Shown: positions 44,912 to 54,200, counted from the first letter of the stretch. The stretch: DNA of 64,000 nucleotides from Niastella populi (GCF_002078015.1 NZ_LWBP01000056.1:124001-188000); one strand, 5' to 3'. The notes: generated by a model from the sequence alone, not told the origin. Translations and numbers: made by a program.

Positions 44912-46225
44912 TCACTTTTTTATTTTTAAATAGGATAGAATATCATCGTACAAACCGGAATCATTGGCAAACATGGCAAAATTCTTTGCGGTAGTGAACC
45001 ATTCCTGTGTACTGGCTTTATGTTTTTTCACCGCATTCAGCAGGTCCTTCGTTTCAATGGGTTTGGGAACGCCATCGGTAAAAGAGGATTCCAGTTTCAA
45101 TTCAATGGCAATATCGATGACGGCATCGATATCGGCGCCGGAGTAATTTTCGGTCTTTCTGGCGAGTTGCGAATAATCGATAGCATCAATTGGCTTGTTC
45201 TTCAGTTTCAATTTCAGGATCGATTCGCGGGTGGCTTCATCGGGCGGCGGCACAAAAACGATCCTGTCGAACCGGCCCGGTCTTCTGAACGCAGGGTCAA
45301 GGTTCCATGGCGTATTGGTGGCGCCAATGATGAGCACGCCTTCATTGCTTGTGTCGATGCCATCGAGCTCCTGTAAGAACTGATTGATCAAATGTCGGCC
45401 CGCAGATTGTTTCATATCGCTTCTGCTGGCGCCCAGCGCATCTATTTCATCGATGAACAGGATGCAGGGTGTATTGTAACGGGCCAGCTCGAAGATCTCA
45501 TGCAGGTTCTTTTCGCTGTTCCCCACCCACATATCGAGAATATCACTCAGGCCCACGCTGATGAATCTGGCATTTACCTGTCCGGCAGTTGCTTTTGCCA
45601 GAAAGGTTTTACCGCAACCGGGCGGACCGTATAACAAAATACCGCCGCCGATCTTTTTGCCGTAGGCCTTATATAGTTCGGGATGTAATAATGGTTTTAT
45701 GATCTTTAATTCGATCTCTTTTTTCACCGCATCCATACCGCCCACATCACTGAAGTTTATGGATGGCTTTTGCAAAAAGCGGCTATCATACGCATCTTCT
45801 TCCTCCGGCTCACTTTCTGTTGGCCCACCTTTAACCCGCAGTTGACTGTCGAGCTCTTCATCGTAGAAATTCGGGTCAATGCCCAATACCCTTTTATAGG
45901 TGTCGATGGCTTTGGCTACCGAGTTTTCTTTCAGTAAGCCTTTGGCATATAAAACAAGCGCCTCGATATCGGCGCGGCCGCTTTCAATAAATTCTTCGAG
46001 GATCACATTACAGGCCGAGTAGTTGCCTTTTCTGTAGAAAACTTTTGCCAACCCGATCTTTGCCTTTGTGTCATTCACAAATTTCAGCACCTGGGTATAC
46101 TCTGTTTCCGCTTCCTCCAAACGGTTCAGCCCCAGCAAGGTATCGGCCAGCAGCAACCTCAGCGGCGTATTGTTGGGCGAATGCTTCAGGGCTTCCCGCA
46201 AACTATCGATGGTACTTTCGTTCAT
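44912..46225 (-). CDS. TPR-AAA+ ATPase of the Vps4/katanin-like (CDC48-related) type
   Basis: 437 residues. N-terminal TPR-like helices (about 1-120) stand where eukaryotic Vps4 has an MIT domain. After an acidic linker (EPEEEDAYD) comes one AAA+ module: DVGGMDAVKKEIE, Walker A G200-T207 (GPPGCGKT), pore loop MWVGNSEKN, Walker B ILFIDEID (D259-E260), sensor GATNTPW, arginine fingers around R314/R315 and R318 (FRRPGRFDR), and GADIDAVIDIA. The C-terminus QEWFTTAKNFAMFANDSGLY resembles the Vps4/spastin end. All catalytic residues are intact. Probably a hexameric unfoldase or membrane-complex disassembler acting with the membrane TPR protein. Confidence 0.92.
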   Translation of the reverse strand: MNESTIDSLREALKHSPNNTPLRLLLADTLLGLNRLEEAETEYTQVLKFVNDTKAKIGLAKVFYRKGNYSACNVILEEFIESGRADIEALVLYAKGLLKENSVAKAIDTYKRVLGIDPNFYDEELDSQLRVKGGPTESEPEEEDAYDSRFLQKPSINFSDVGGMDAVKKEIELKIIKPLLHPELYKAYGKKIGGGILLYGPPGCGKTFLAKATAGQVNARFISVGLSDILDMWVGNSEKNLHEIFELARYNTPCILFIDEIDALGASRSDMKQSAGRHLINQFLQELDGIDTSNEGVLIIGATNTPWNLDPAFRRPGRFDRIVFVPPPDEATRESILKLKLKNKPIDAIDYSQLARKTENYSGADIDAVIDIAIELKLESSFTDGVPKPIETKDLLNAVKKHKASTQEWFTTAKNFAMFANDSGLYDDILSYLKIKK

Positions 46226-46353
46226 TGTTATTTGGTATTACTATCGTCTTAAATATTTACTAACGGAACGTTAAAATCACAGGCAAATGAACGCCGTTTT
46301 AGTCTCCGTTCCAATATAGGCGAAATATACAAAATAGATAATTACCAATAACT

Positions 46354-48348
46354 TTATTGCCCGGGAACCCGCTGTACCACTCTTATTCTTTTATTGAAAA
46401 CCAGTTTACCTTTTATGAACACCTTCAGGTAATAACGTTGCGGCGGGCGGTAACCCATATCGTATTGAAAAACAGCTTCCCTGAGGTTGGCATACCGGTG
46501 CTCTTCCACCACTTCATTATTACCGCCATCGGCAACTATTTGTACAAGGGCGTCCTGCGGCTGGTTACTGAAATAATCCATTATCACTTTGCCTTTTGTC
46601 ATGGTAGGGAATAAACCAACAGCGATCTCTTCGCTGGGTTTTGCCCATTGTAAACTGTCGGGCGATACCATAAATTCATAACTCACGCCATTCCCGAAAT
46701 CGGATTCAAAACTTTTAAGCATCTCCCCTTTTCCATTCAATATTTTGCAGGTGCCCCTTCCGGCCCTTACAGCATACCAGAATTCGAGCCCGTTACCTGA
46801 AGTATCCACTATATCGAACCGGTAACAACCGGGTTGCAGGCTAATGGTATCCCTGTAGAGCGTATCTTTTAACAACGAACCCAGCCGGCGTTCGAAAACG
46901 GGTTTCCCGGCTGCATCGATGACGCTGTAACTATTGTCCGCCGGTTTGCTATTCGTTCTGAAATGTATAATGATCTGATTATCGTGCACCGGAACGCTTT
47001 GAAAATAGCTTACCACTTTATTATCGGCGGGGTAGTTATCTTTTCCACCATTGGGTTGTTCTATTGAGACGGCAAATTCATTCCCGCCGTTTTTACCATC
47101 GATCGCGCCTGGCAGGGTGATCTGTTCGGTTTGGCCGAAGGCCAGACTGCCTTTCCATTTGACTACCCGGGTGGGAAATCCCTTAGTACCATACCTGAAC
47201 TGGCACGATGTAAGATTGGCAGCGCCATTGTTCTTAATAACGATCACCGGGTTCATACAGGCCGGGTTCTTTCGCCGGTAGATATCCGTTGTTGAAGGCA
47301 CAACAACTTCTTCCAGCGAAACATCCACCTTTGAAACCGGGGCGCCATATTCTATTAGGTAAGCATAAATATTTTCTATCACATTGCGATCGCTTGTTGT
47401 ATAAGGCTCCATTTGAATATCGAACACATTTTCCTGCTTTGCAACAAGCCGTTGATCGATGATCTCCGGCTGGTTCAAATAACCGGGGCACCAGTTGGCC
47501 CGATCGATTACCCAGGTACCGGCCTGCGGATATAAAGGGTTGTCACCGCATTTTTTCCAGAGATCTGTTTTACGCACCATTTTATTATTCCACCAGATCT
47601 CGCGAAAACGGCTGCAAAACTCACCGCAACCATTGCTATCCATTCCGTGCCCGGTTTGCAGAACGTACAACCGCGCCGTAGTGCTTTTTTCATTGGGTTT
47701 AAAAGTATATGGGCGCAACTCGTTCTCAATAGGCGCTGCGCTGTTCCCATATTGAAAACCGGCATTATACACTTTATGCAAAGCCAGCGGGGTTGCAACG
47801 GCCGGCCCTTTTATGAAAGAAAATTGAAGTTGAATTTTCCAACCGCGGTCTTTATTTTCTTCATAACCCGAATGGATGTATTCTATTTCAACGCTGTCGC
47901 GCAGGAGCAGGCTGAAATCGGTAAGATCGACCTGCCATTGAAAATTCCATTCTTTCGAAAACGCACCGCCGTAGGGCGTAAGCATTTGCGCAAGGGTATA
48001 ATCGAGAATGGGCGCGTTTTTACCACCCTGCCGTTTCAGTACGATGCGATCTGAATAATCCCAGTCGGCACAACGCATGGAATCGGGACAGGCGAATTTC
48101 ACATAGAGGGTGGCCTTTCGCAGGGGAAAATCCTTTCCGGGGAAAACAGTCCAGCGGCTATAGGGGTTTACACCTTTTGAGGGATCGGTGACTACCTGAT
48201 CGTAGGAAATAACAACATGTGAAGTATCGGAAGCAAAGGAAGCAACTTCCTGTAACAATAAAATCAACAGAAAGATCGCTGTCCTTTGCCAGCCGGAAAA
48301 AAAGCTGATGCTGCGCTTATTCATATTACCCGGTTTCATAGTTTGCAA
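46354..48348 (-). CDS. PNGase F-like peptide-N-glycosidase with probable T9SS tail
   Basis: PNGase F cleaves N-glycans from asparagine. 664 residues, signal peptide near 15-42. PNGase F-type N-domain: SRWTVFPGKDFPLRKATLYV, then CPDSMRCADWDYSDR carrying the position of the catalytic Asp, and YIHSGYEENKDRGWK. C-domain: GHGMDSNGCGEFCSRF and DRANWCPGYLNQPEIIDQ. A C-terminal extension follows, ending with about 75 residues (VGLFPTMTKGKVIMDYFSN, RYYLKVFIKGKLVFNKRIRV) that look like a type IX secretion sorting domain. Longer than classical PNGase F because of this extension. With GH92 in the same window it suggests N-glycoprotein use. Confidence 0.85.
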   Translation of the reverse strand: MQTMKPGNMNKRSISFFSGWQRTAIFLLILLLQEVASFASDTSHVVISYDQVVTDPSKGVNPYSRWTVFPGKDFPLRKATLYVKFACPDSMRCADWDYSDRIVLKRQGGKNAPILDYTLAQMLTPYGGAFSKEWNFQWQVDLTDFSLLLRDSVEIEYIHSGYEENKDRGWKIQLQFSFIKGPAVATPLALHKVYNAGFQYGNSAAPIENELRPYTFKPNEKSTTARLYVLQTGHGMDSNGCGEFCSRFREIWWNNKMVRKTDLWKKCGDNPLYPQAGTWVIDRANWCPGYLNQPEIIDQRLVAKQENVFDIQMEPYTTSDRNVIENIYAYLIEYGAPVSKVDVSLEEVVVPSTTDIYRRKNPACMNPVIVIKNNGAANLTSCQFRYGTKGFPTRVVKWKGSLAFGQTEQITLPGAIDGKNGGNEFAVSIEQPNGGKDNYPADNKVVSYFQSVPVHDNQIIIHFRTNSKPADNSYSVIDAAGKPVFERRLGSLLKDTLYRDTISLQPGCYRFDIVDTSGNGLEFWYAVRAGRGTCKILNGKGEMLKSFESDFGNGVSYEFMVSPDSLQWAKPSEEIAVGLFPTMTKGKVIMDYFSNQPQDALVQIVADGGNNEVVEEHRYANLREAVFQYDMGYRPPQRYYLKVFIKGKLVFNKRIRVVQRVPGQ

Positions 48349-48432
48349 AGAAACGGGTTTTGCAGTACCGGGGTGTGAAAAATATACAAGCGGAATAATT
48401 ATTGTTTGATCAAAAAGCGCCGAAGATCATCT

Positions 48433-49917
48433 TTAATCCTCCGGCAAAGCAAACCAGTGCCGGTATACTTTACTGATATAGGTTGCCAGCAGCAGCAGCA
48501 ATATCACAGCCCCGCCAACTTCGGCATAAATGACATATTCTTCAAAATTGTACAAATTTTTATACACCCATCCATCATGATCTAACTGATATTTTTTGTA
48601 CTCATAACACCATCCATACACCAGCAATGGAAACGCTGTCACTATAAACACAAATAAATTGATACAGATCCCGGTTATAGCCATTCTTCTTTTGGCCTTC
48701 CAAACAGCTAAACTGCCAAAGAAAAATAAGAGAACATAAACGATCATGAAGCTCAAAAAATGGATGGCGTCTGCCCGGGAAAAACCGAGGATCATGGCTG
48801 TAATGATCGTGAGCAATACACCAGTCAACACCGACAGCCAAAACGTACGGATAGAACTATGCCTGAAAATAAAGATCAGCAATGTAATGCCCAGGGTAAC
48901 ATAATAAAACACCCGCATAAAGGCATACTTGTCGTTGCCACGCCACCGGCTCTTTTTCATCATGATATGTGAAATGCTGTTGTCTATTTTGCCAAGGCGG
49001 TATTTTTTCCGGATCATTTCCAGCGGAAGTTCATTTCCGGTTATAGTTTCGTCGTTGTAATAGTACCGCGAGTGTTTGTAGTAATATTTTTTAAGCAGTA
49101 CATCAAGTTCGCGAGTGATAGTTTCCCGCTCAGCCGGTGTGGGCGGATGCCCGTTTACTTTTTTAAAGATCTCAAATGCACTCAACAAATCATCATTCGC
49201 TTTTGACCAATACAGATAGGGAGAAAGAAAACTATAGTCGGGTGTATTATACACCAGGTATACAGAGTCTTTTACCTTAACTATGCTATCGGCTTCATTT
49301 ATTTTGGTGTAGAAATCCGATGAATCGTACCGGTAATCATTGATAATATAACTGGTTACCGGATCATCGACCTCATTTTCATCCTTTACTTCCTTTTTTA
49401 CAGAAGCAACAAGTTGAATCCGGTGATATTGCCACGGCTCCTTTAGCTTGTCATACTCAACCTGGAAGATCTTTATATTGATATTATTGACATCCCGAAT
49501 AATTTCTTCGTCGGTATAAGTATTATTTGCGCGAACGCTTTCCACTATGGGATGCACATAGGGAAAACTTACCAGTATTCCGGAAGCCATGAAATACAAG
49601 AAAAATGTCACCAGCCCATGCAGTGGATGAATGATACCATATTTTTTGAACACGTTAAACCGTAGCAGGTAGATCATCCAGACGATGAAGCCGATCCCTG
49701 AAACGATCGATACAAAACCAATCCAGGCCTCCATGGTTGAATAATCCCTCGGATCATTGGGTTCAAGAAAGCAAATTACAGTCAGTACAAAAAGGAATAA
49801 AATACCATAGTACACTACCAGGTGGGCACGTGTGCTCCAGATACCGGGTTTATTCAGCAATAATTTTTGGTCGGCTCTTTTAAGAAACCCTGGCATCAGG
49901 GGTCTTTTTATATTCAT
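48433..49917 (-). CDS. Multipass membrane protein, probable ABC transporter partner
   Basis: 494 residues, not recognised. About eight membrane helices: three at the N-terminus (LVVYYGILFLFVLTVICFL, WIGFVSIVSGIGFIVWMIYL, LVTFFLYFMASGILV), a large outside domain of about 210 residues (roughly 120-330, charged, with many Tyr), then five helices (YYVTLGITLLIFIF, VLLTIITAMILGFS, FMIVYVLLFFFGSLA, INLFVFIVTAFPLLVYG, AVILLLLLATYI). Eleven bases downstream of an ABC ATPase gene. The topology fits an ABC-2-like or mechanotransmission permease, but no signature confirms it. Confidence 0.75.
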   Translation of the reverse strand: MNIKRPLMPGFLKRADQKLLLNKPGIWSTRAHLVVYYGILFLFVLTVICFLEPNDPRDYSTMEAWIGFVSIVSGIGFIVWMIYLLRFNVFKKYGIIHPLHGLVTFFLYFMASGILVSFPYVHPIVESVRANNTYTDEEIIRDVNNINIKIFQVEYDKLKEPWQYHRIQLVASVKKEVKDENEVDDPVTSYIINDYRYDSSDFYTKINEADSIVKVKDSVYLVYNTPDYSFLSPYLYWSKANDDLLSAFEIFKKVNGHPPTPAERETITRELDVLLKKYYYKHSRYYYNDETITGNELPLEMIRKKYRLGKIDNSISHIMMKKSRWRGNDKYAFMRVFYYVTLGITLLIFIFRHSSIRTFWLSVLTGVLLTIITAMILGFSRADAIHFLSFMIVYVLLFFFGSLAVWKAKRRMAITGICINLFVFIVTAFPLLVYGWCYEYKKYQLDHDGWVYKNLYNFEEYVIYAEVGGAVILLLLLATYISKVYRHWFALPED

Positions 49918-49928
49918 GGGTAGTAATA

Positions 49929-51059
49929 TTAAATGAATCGTTTTGTTGAATGGGTGATATCGCGGAAATAGGAAATGGGAATACCGGCGGTAACCAGTTT
50001 CGCCAGCATCTCCTGCGCAGGTAAAGTAGCAGAAGAAACAGTGTAGAACCCGCCATTGAACTGAACTTCGCCCTCAGCGGCAAGCACGTTCAGTAACTGG
50101 TCTCTTTTAACCGTTGTTTCCAGCTCTATCACAAACGCGGTGGCAGTTTTTTCCTGCTCGCCCGTTCTGAAAAGGCAGGAGCCTTTTTTGATCAGGAGTA
50201 CCGTGTCGGCTATCTTTTCCACTTCATGCAATTGCTGTGAGCTGAGCAATATACCCATGGGGTTATGCACCGATTTGGCCATGAACCGCAGATCGGTGAG
50301 TATACTTTGCTGTGCATTGATATCGAGGTTGGCCAACGGCTCATCGAGGATCAGCAGTTTCGGCTTCTGCAATAAGATGCGCGCAATCTCAAACCGGGTA
50401 CGGTAACCGCTGCTGATCTGGTTCCAGGTAAGGTGGGCATAAGGTGTGAGATCGAGCCGCTCCAGCATAAAGTCGACCATCACCTCATTCTCTTCTCCCT
50501 TTACGCCCGAAATGGCAGCGGAGAAATGCAGGTTATCTTTCAACAAACCGAACCATCGTGGAATGCGTTGCGGAATAAATGCGAGGTGGTGTTTTATTTC
50601 GTAATGATCAGGATTTTCCAACTGTGCAAACTGCAGTTCACCCGAAGTAAGGGCAAGTTGTGCGGCCATACAACGTAACAGGGTGGTTTTACCGTTACCA
50701 TTCTCCCCTACGATGCCCAAAACATCACCGGTATTCACCTGCAGGCTGATCGGTTGCAGGCTGAAATTGCCTGAACTGTATGTTTTACTGATCTGGGAGG
50801 CCGTTACCAGCGGTGCTGTTCTTTCGGTAAACCGTTCAGCAACCTGATCGATCCTGTTCAACAGGCTATTGGCCGATTCAATGAATGCCGGCGGTAAACC
50901 TGCGTCCTTATATTGCCGGTAAAGCCGGCTAAACGCTATGGCTTCTTTCAGTAACGACAGATCCGCCGTATCGAGGGAGGCATCCAAAATTCTTCTAACT
51001 GCTAACGAATGATCATTATGCTGTAGGTAGGATTGAATTTCAGCAATTCTTTTGTGCAT
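49929..51059 (-). CDS. ABC transporter ATP-binding protein with helical N-terminal extension
   Basis: 376 residues. The first 85 or so residues are helical and atypical for an ABC ATPase. The ATPase domain has Walker A G118-T126 (GENGNGKTT), Q-loop AFIPQRIPRWFG, a variant signature ISSGYRTRFEIARIL (SSGYR in place of SGGQ), Walker B LLILDEPLANLD and the H-loop region GILLSSQQLHEVE. A small C-terminal domain follows (FVIELETTVKRDQLLNVLAA). It precedes the eight-helix membrane protein by 11 bases on the same strand, so the two probably form one transporter of unknown cargo. Confidence 0.9.
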   Translation of the reverse strand: MHKRIAEIQSYLQHNDHSLAVRRILDASLDTADLSLLKEAIAFSRLYRQYKDAGLPPAFIESANSLLNRIDQVAERFTERTAPLVTASQISKTYSSGNFSLQPISLQVNTGDVLGIVGENGNGKTTLLRCMAAQLALTSGELQFAQLENPDHYEIKHHLAFIPQRIPRWFGLLKDNLHFSAAISGVKGEENEVMVDFMLERLDLTPYAHLTWNQISSGYRTRFEIARILLQKPKLLILDEPLANLDINAQQSILTDLRFMAKSVHNPMGILLSSQQLHEVEKIADTVLLIKKGSCLFRTGEQEKTATAFVIELETTVKRDQLLNVLAAEGEVQFNGGFYTVSSATLPAQEMLAKLVTAGIPISYFRDITHSTKRFI

Positions 51060-51141
51060 TGGGTATTAGGTTGATATAAAGATGCAGGTAAAAAACGGTA
51101 AATGGAAATACCAACGTAAAAGCATCTCTCCTTATTTTCAT

Positions 51142-51157
51142 AAATTAGTGCTAATTT
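51142..51157. promoter_or_regulatory. Palindrome in the histidine kinase promoter region
   Basis: AAATTAG-TG-CTAATTT, a perfect 16-bp palindrome 29 bp before the kinase start codon. It differs from the CTACAT-N4-ATGTAG sites further downstream. Possible operator; AT-rich, so chance is not excluded. Confidence 0.3.
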
Positions 51158-51185
51158 CCTAAAATAGATAACCTATTTTTATCAT

Positions 51186-53402
51186 ATGAAGTTCTTGCCC
51201 GCCAAAACACTTCTGCTGATACCAGCACTTCTTTTCTCTCATACCTGCTTTTGCCAAAAGAAGTTCTCACCAGTCGATACCGCTTCCATTCGTCATTCAC
51301 TTGACCAGGCAAACGCGCTCTTCAAAAAAAATTTATACGATTCGGCCATTGGCAAATGCAACCAGGTGCTGCAACTGACCGAAAAGAACAATCTCAAATT
51401 ATTGTCGGCCGCCGCCTGGGATATCATTGGCGAAGTAATGATGGCCAACGGAAAATTTCCACACGTAAGAAGATACGATTCGCTGATCTTACCCATAGCA
51501 ACGCAGTTCAAAGACACTACCCTTATAATAAGCGTAAGAACCCGCGAAGGAGTTTACCTGCTTGAACATGGAAAGAATGGAGAAGCTGCCGATCATTTTT
51601 TAGCGGTGCTCGATATGCGGCTCACCAAAGAACAATCGTTAAAAACGGCAGAGGTATACGGCAACATGGCTTCTATTTATATGAACCTGAGCAAAAAGAA
51701 CGAGGCCATGAACTGGTTCTTCAAAGCCCTGCGGTTATACGAAAAACACGATCATCATCCGGGCATGGGTGAAACCTACAGCAATATATCTTCCATTTAC
51801 TACCTGATGGGGCAAACGAACGATGCCATAGATTTTCAAAAGAAAAGCATCTGGCACCGCGAAAAACAGCAGGATATCCAGGGCCTCATCATTCCTCACA
51901 TCAATATTGGACAACTATACCTGCTCAAAGACTCGTTGAACCTTTCGCTCGATCACCTGAACAGGGCAGTTACCCTGGCGGAAAAAATAAATAACATCAA
52001 ATTAAGAGCGGCAGCCTACTCGGGTATGTCAACCTTTTTTGTAAAGACAAAACAATACGGCCCCGCGCTTACCTGGCAGAATAAATCGATTGCCCTGTTT
52101 GAAGAAACAGATAACAAGACGATGCTATCGCGGTTGTATATTTCAGCCGGGAACCTCGCCAGTTCCACCAACGACTCCGCCACCGCCATCGCATTTTATC
52201 AGAAGGGGCTGAGCCTTTCAAAACAGCTCGGCAACCTGGAAAATACCGGGAATGCCTATGAAAAAATGAGTGCCTTTTATTTTGGGCGCCATGATTTTGA
52301 AAAAGCCTACCAGTATTATAAGATCTACACCAGCTACCGCGATACCATTGCCATTGCCAGCGCCCTCACCAATATAGAAAAAGTGAAGATCGAATACGAA
52401 ACGGAAAAGAAAGACAATGAGATCCTGAAACTGGCCAGTGAGCAGCGGATAAAACAGCTGCAGATAGAAAAACAACAGGCATTACTGGAAGGCAACCTGC
52501 TTGAAGCCGCCAGAAAGGAAAATGAAATAGAATTGCTTGGCAAAGCAAAAGAGTTGCAGACATTGAAAATAAAACAACAGGATGAAGAGCTGGAAAAACA
52601 ATTGCTGCTGGCACGCAACAATGAACAACAATTACAACTGGCCGAAAAAGAAAAACAGTTACAGCAAAAACAGCTGCGCAATTCAAACCTTACCAGGAAC
52701 TTTATTCTTGGCGCCGCAATATTGCTGGTGCTGGTGGGTTATTTCCTTTTCAACCGCTACCAGCTCAGAAGAAAGATAAAAGAGCAGGAATCGCTGCTGG
52801 CGGTGCGTAACGATATTGCGAAAGACCTGCACGATGAGATCGGGTCTACACTTACCAGTATCATGATCTTATCGGAAGTATCGGGAAAGAACCTGCAGCG
52901 CGACCAGGCAAAAACATCATCCTTTCTGCAAAAGATAACCGAGCAATCGGCCGCGGTGCAACAGGGCATCAGCGATATCGTATGGGCGGTAAAACCTGAC
53001 AATGACAAGCTGGAGAACATGGTGATCAGGATGCGGGAATACGTTGCACAAACACTGGAATCGAAAAACGTTCATACGGTGATCAATATCGACTCGGCCA
53101 TGCTCGACAAAACCCTCGATATGAACCAGCGCCGCGACCTGTTCCTTGTATTCAGGGAAGCGGTGAACAATATTGCCAAGTATGCCGGCGCTACCGAAGT
53201 ACAGGTAACGCTGGGAAAGATCGATAACGATCTGCAACTGCAGGTGGTTGATAACGGCTGCGGTTTCGAACCGGGTAAACAAACCTCTTCGAACGGCCTG
53301 AAAAATATGCAGGCGCGCGCCATTTCGCTGAAAGGTAAATGCGATATTCATTCTGAACCGGGTAAAGGAACCGCAGTAACATTGCGCATTCCCACTACAT
53401 GA
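51186..53402 (+). CDS. TPR sensor histidine kinase (HisKA_3 type)
   Basis: 738 residues. Signal sequence (1-24, HTCFCQ), a periplasmic TPR array (about 35-390: AEVYGNMASIYMNLSKKNEA, GETYSNISSIYYLMGQTNDA, NIGQLYLLKDSLNLSLDHLN), a long coiled coil (about 400-498, rich in Glu/Lys/Gln), one membrane helix (about 502-520, NFILGAAILLVLVGYFLF), the HisKA_3 dimerisation helix with phospho-acceptor H549 (KDLHDEIGSTLTSIMIL) and a HATPase domain (FREAVNNIAKYAGA, VDNGCGFEPG, GLKNMQARA). This is NarX/LiaS-like cytosolic signalling. It pairs with the LuxR-type regulator 43 bp downstream. Confidence 0.95.
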   Translation: MKFLPAKTLLLIPALLFSHTCFCQKKFSPVDTASIRHSLDQANALFKKNLYDSAIGKCNQVLQLTEKNNLKLLSAAAWDIIGEVMMANGKFPHVRRYDSLILPIATQFKDTTLIISVRTREGVYLLEHGKNGEAADHFLAVLDMRLTKEQSLKTAEVYGNMASIYMNLSKKNEAMNWFFKALRLYEKHDHHPGMGETYSNISSIYYLMGQTNDAIDFQKKSIWHREKQQDIQGLIIPHINIGQLYLLKDSLNLSLDHLNRAVTLAEKINNIKLRAAAYSGMSTFFVKTKQYGPALTWQNKSIALFEETDNKTMLSRLYISAGNLASSTNDSATAIAFYQKGLSLSKQLGNLENTGNAYEKMSAFYFGRHDFEKAYQYYKIYTSYRDTIAIASALTNIEKVKIEYETEKKDNEILKLASEQRIKQLQIEKQQALLEGNLLEAARKENEIELLGKAKELQTLKIKQQDEELEKQLLLARNNEQQLQLAEKEKQLQQKQLRNSNLTRNFILGAAILLVLVGYFLFNRYQLRRKIKEQESLLAVRNDIAKDLHDEIGSTLTSIMILSEVSGKNLQRDQAKTSSFLQKITEQSAAVQQGISDIVWAVKPDNDKLENMVIRMREYVAQTLESKNVHTVINIDSAMLDKTLDMNQRRDLFLVFREAVNNIAKYAGATEVQVTLGKIDNDLQLQVVDNGCGFEPGKQTSSNGLKNMQARAISLKGKCDIHSEPGKGTAVTLRIPTT

Positions 53403-53440
53403 TCATGTAGTTGCCCGGTATAACCAGCAACCTATATATT
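53395..53440 (+). promoter_or_regulatory. CTACAT-N4-ATGTAG box and promoter in front of the response regulator
   Basis: CTACATGATCATGTAG (53395-53410) is a perfect 16-bp palindrome covering the kinase stop codon. It is followed at once by TTG (53411-53413), 19 nt and TATATATT (53433-53440), which fits the Bacteroidota TTG-N19/20-TAnnTTTG promoter with two mismatches. The start codon at 53446 leaves almost no leader. The palindrome recurs at 54201 and 56698. Confidence 0.65.
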
Positions 53441-53445
53441 AGCTT

Positions 53446-54081
53446 ATGGTCATAAAAGTGCTGCTATACGACGATAATGAAGCTTTGCGTGCAAGCATGG
53501 AAACCCTGATATCGGAAGACCAGGGTTTTGAGCTGCTGGCGGCCATGCCGAATGCAGAAACGGTTGAAACAGACATCAGGGAACTGAAACCCGATGTGGT
53601 GCTGATGGATATCGATATGCCGGTTGTCAATGGCGTGGAAGCCGTTCGAAAAATAAGCCGCATCGATGACAAACTACCGGTGATCATGCTCACCGTGTTC
53701 GATGATAATGAAAATATCTTCAACGCCATTTGTGCCGGCGCTTCAGGCTATATTTTGAAGCGGTATGCCACGGAAGAAATATCTTCAGCCATCAGGATGG
53801 TGCTGGAAGGCGGCGCTCCCATGACGGGCTCCGTAGCGAGAAAAGTATTGATGATGGTGCCACAGGCAAAAACCGCCGAACAGGAAAAAAGCAATCTTAC
53901 CGATAAGGAAACAGCCATCCTTAAATTTTTGGTAAATGGGTACAGTTATAAAATGATCGCCGGCGAATTGAAGATCAGTATCGATACCGTACGTTTTCAT
54001 ATCAAAAAGATCTACGACAAACTGCATGTACATTCCGCTACTGAAGCGGTTTCGAAGGCTATTAAGGATAAACTCGTTTAG
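53446..54081 (+). CDS. LuxR/NarL-family response regulator
   Basis: 211 residues. Receiver domain: acidic pocket D9-D10 (LLYDDNE), phospho-acceptor D55 (VVLMDIDMP), conserved Thr in IMLTVFDD and Lys in GYILKR. C-terminal LuxR-type HTH (about 150-208: LTDKETAILKFLVNGYSYKM, AGELKISIDTVRFHIKKIYD, KLHV). Partner of the TPR histidine kinase. A perfect palindrome abuts its own candidate promoter and recurs before two downstream genes, so positive autoregulation and control of the cytolysin locus are likely. The stop codon is directly followed by a GTGAATG array. Confidence 0.96.
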   Translation: MVIKVLLYDDNEALRASMETLISEDQGFELLAAMPNAETVETDIRELKPDVVLMDIDMPVVNGVEAVRKISRIDDKLPVIMLTVFDDNENIFNAICAGASGYILKRYATEEISSAIRMVLEGGAPMTGSVARKVLMMVPQAKTAEQEKSNLTDKETAILKFLVNGYSYKMIAGELKISIDTVRFHIKKIYDKLHVHSATEAVSKAIKDKLV

Positions 54082-54117
54082 GTGAATGGTGAATGGTCAA
54101 TGGTCAATGGTCAATGG
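54082..54117. repeat. 7-bp word array GTGAATG/GTCAATG
   Basis: GTGAATG x2, GTCAATG x3 starting at the first base after the response-regulator stop codon. The complement of these words (ACCATTC, ACCATTG) is the inner array at 22741-22805. Confidence 0.9.
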
Positions 54118-54200
54118 CCTCGCGATTATAATTACCGATTGCCGACGTACGCCGCGCTGAGGTTTGCGTTTCACGTTTGCCGTTTGCCTCTCCTTCTACA

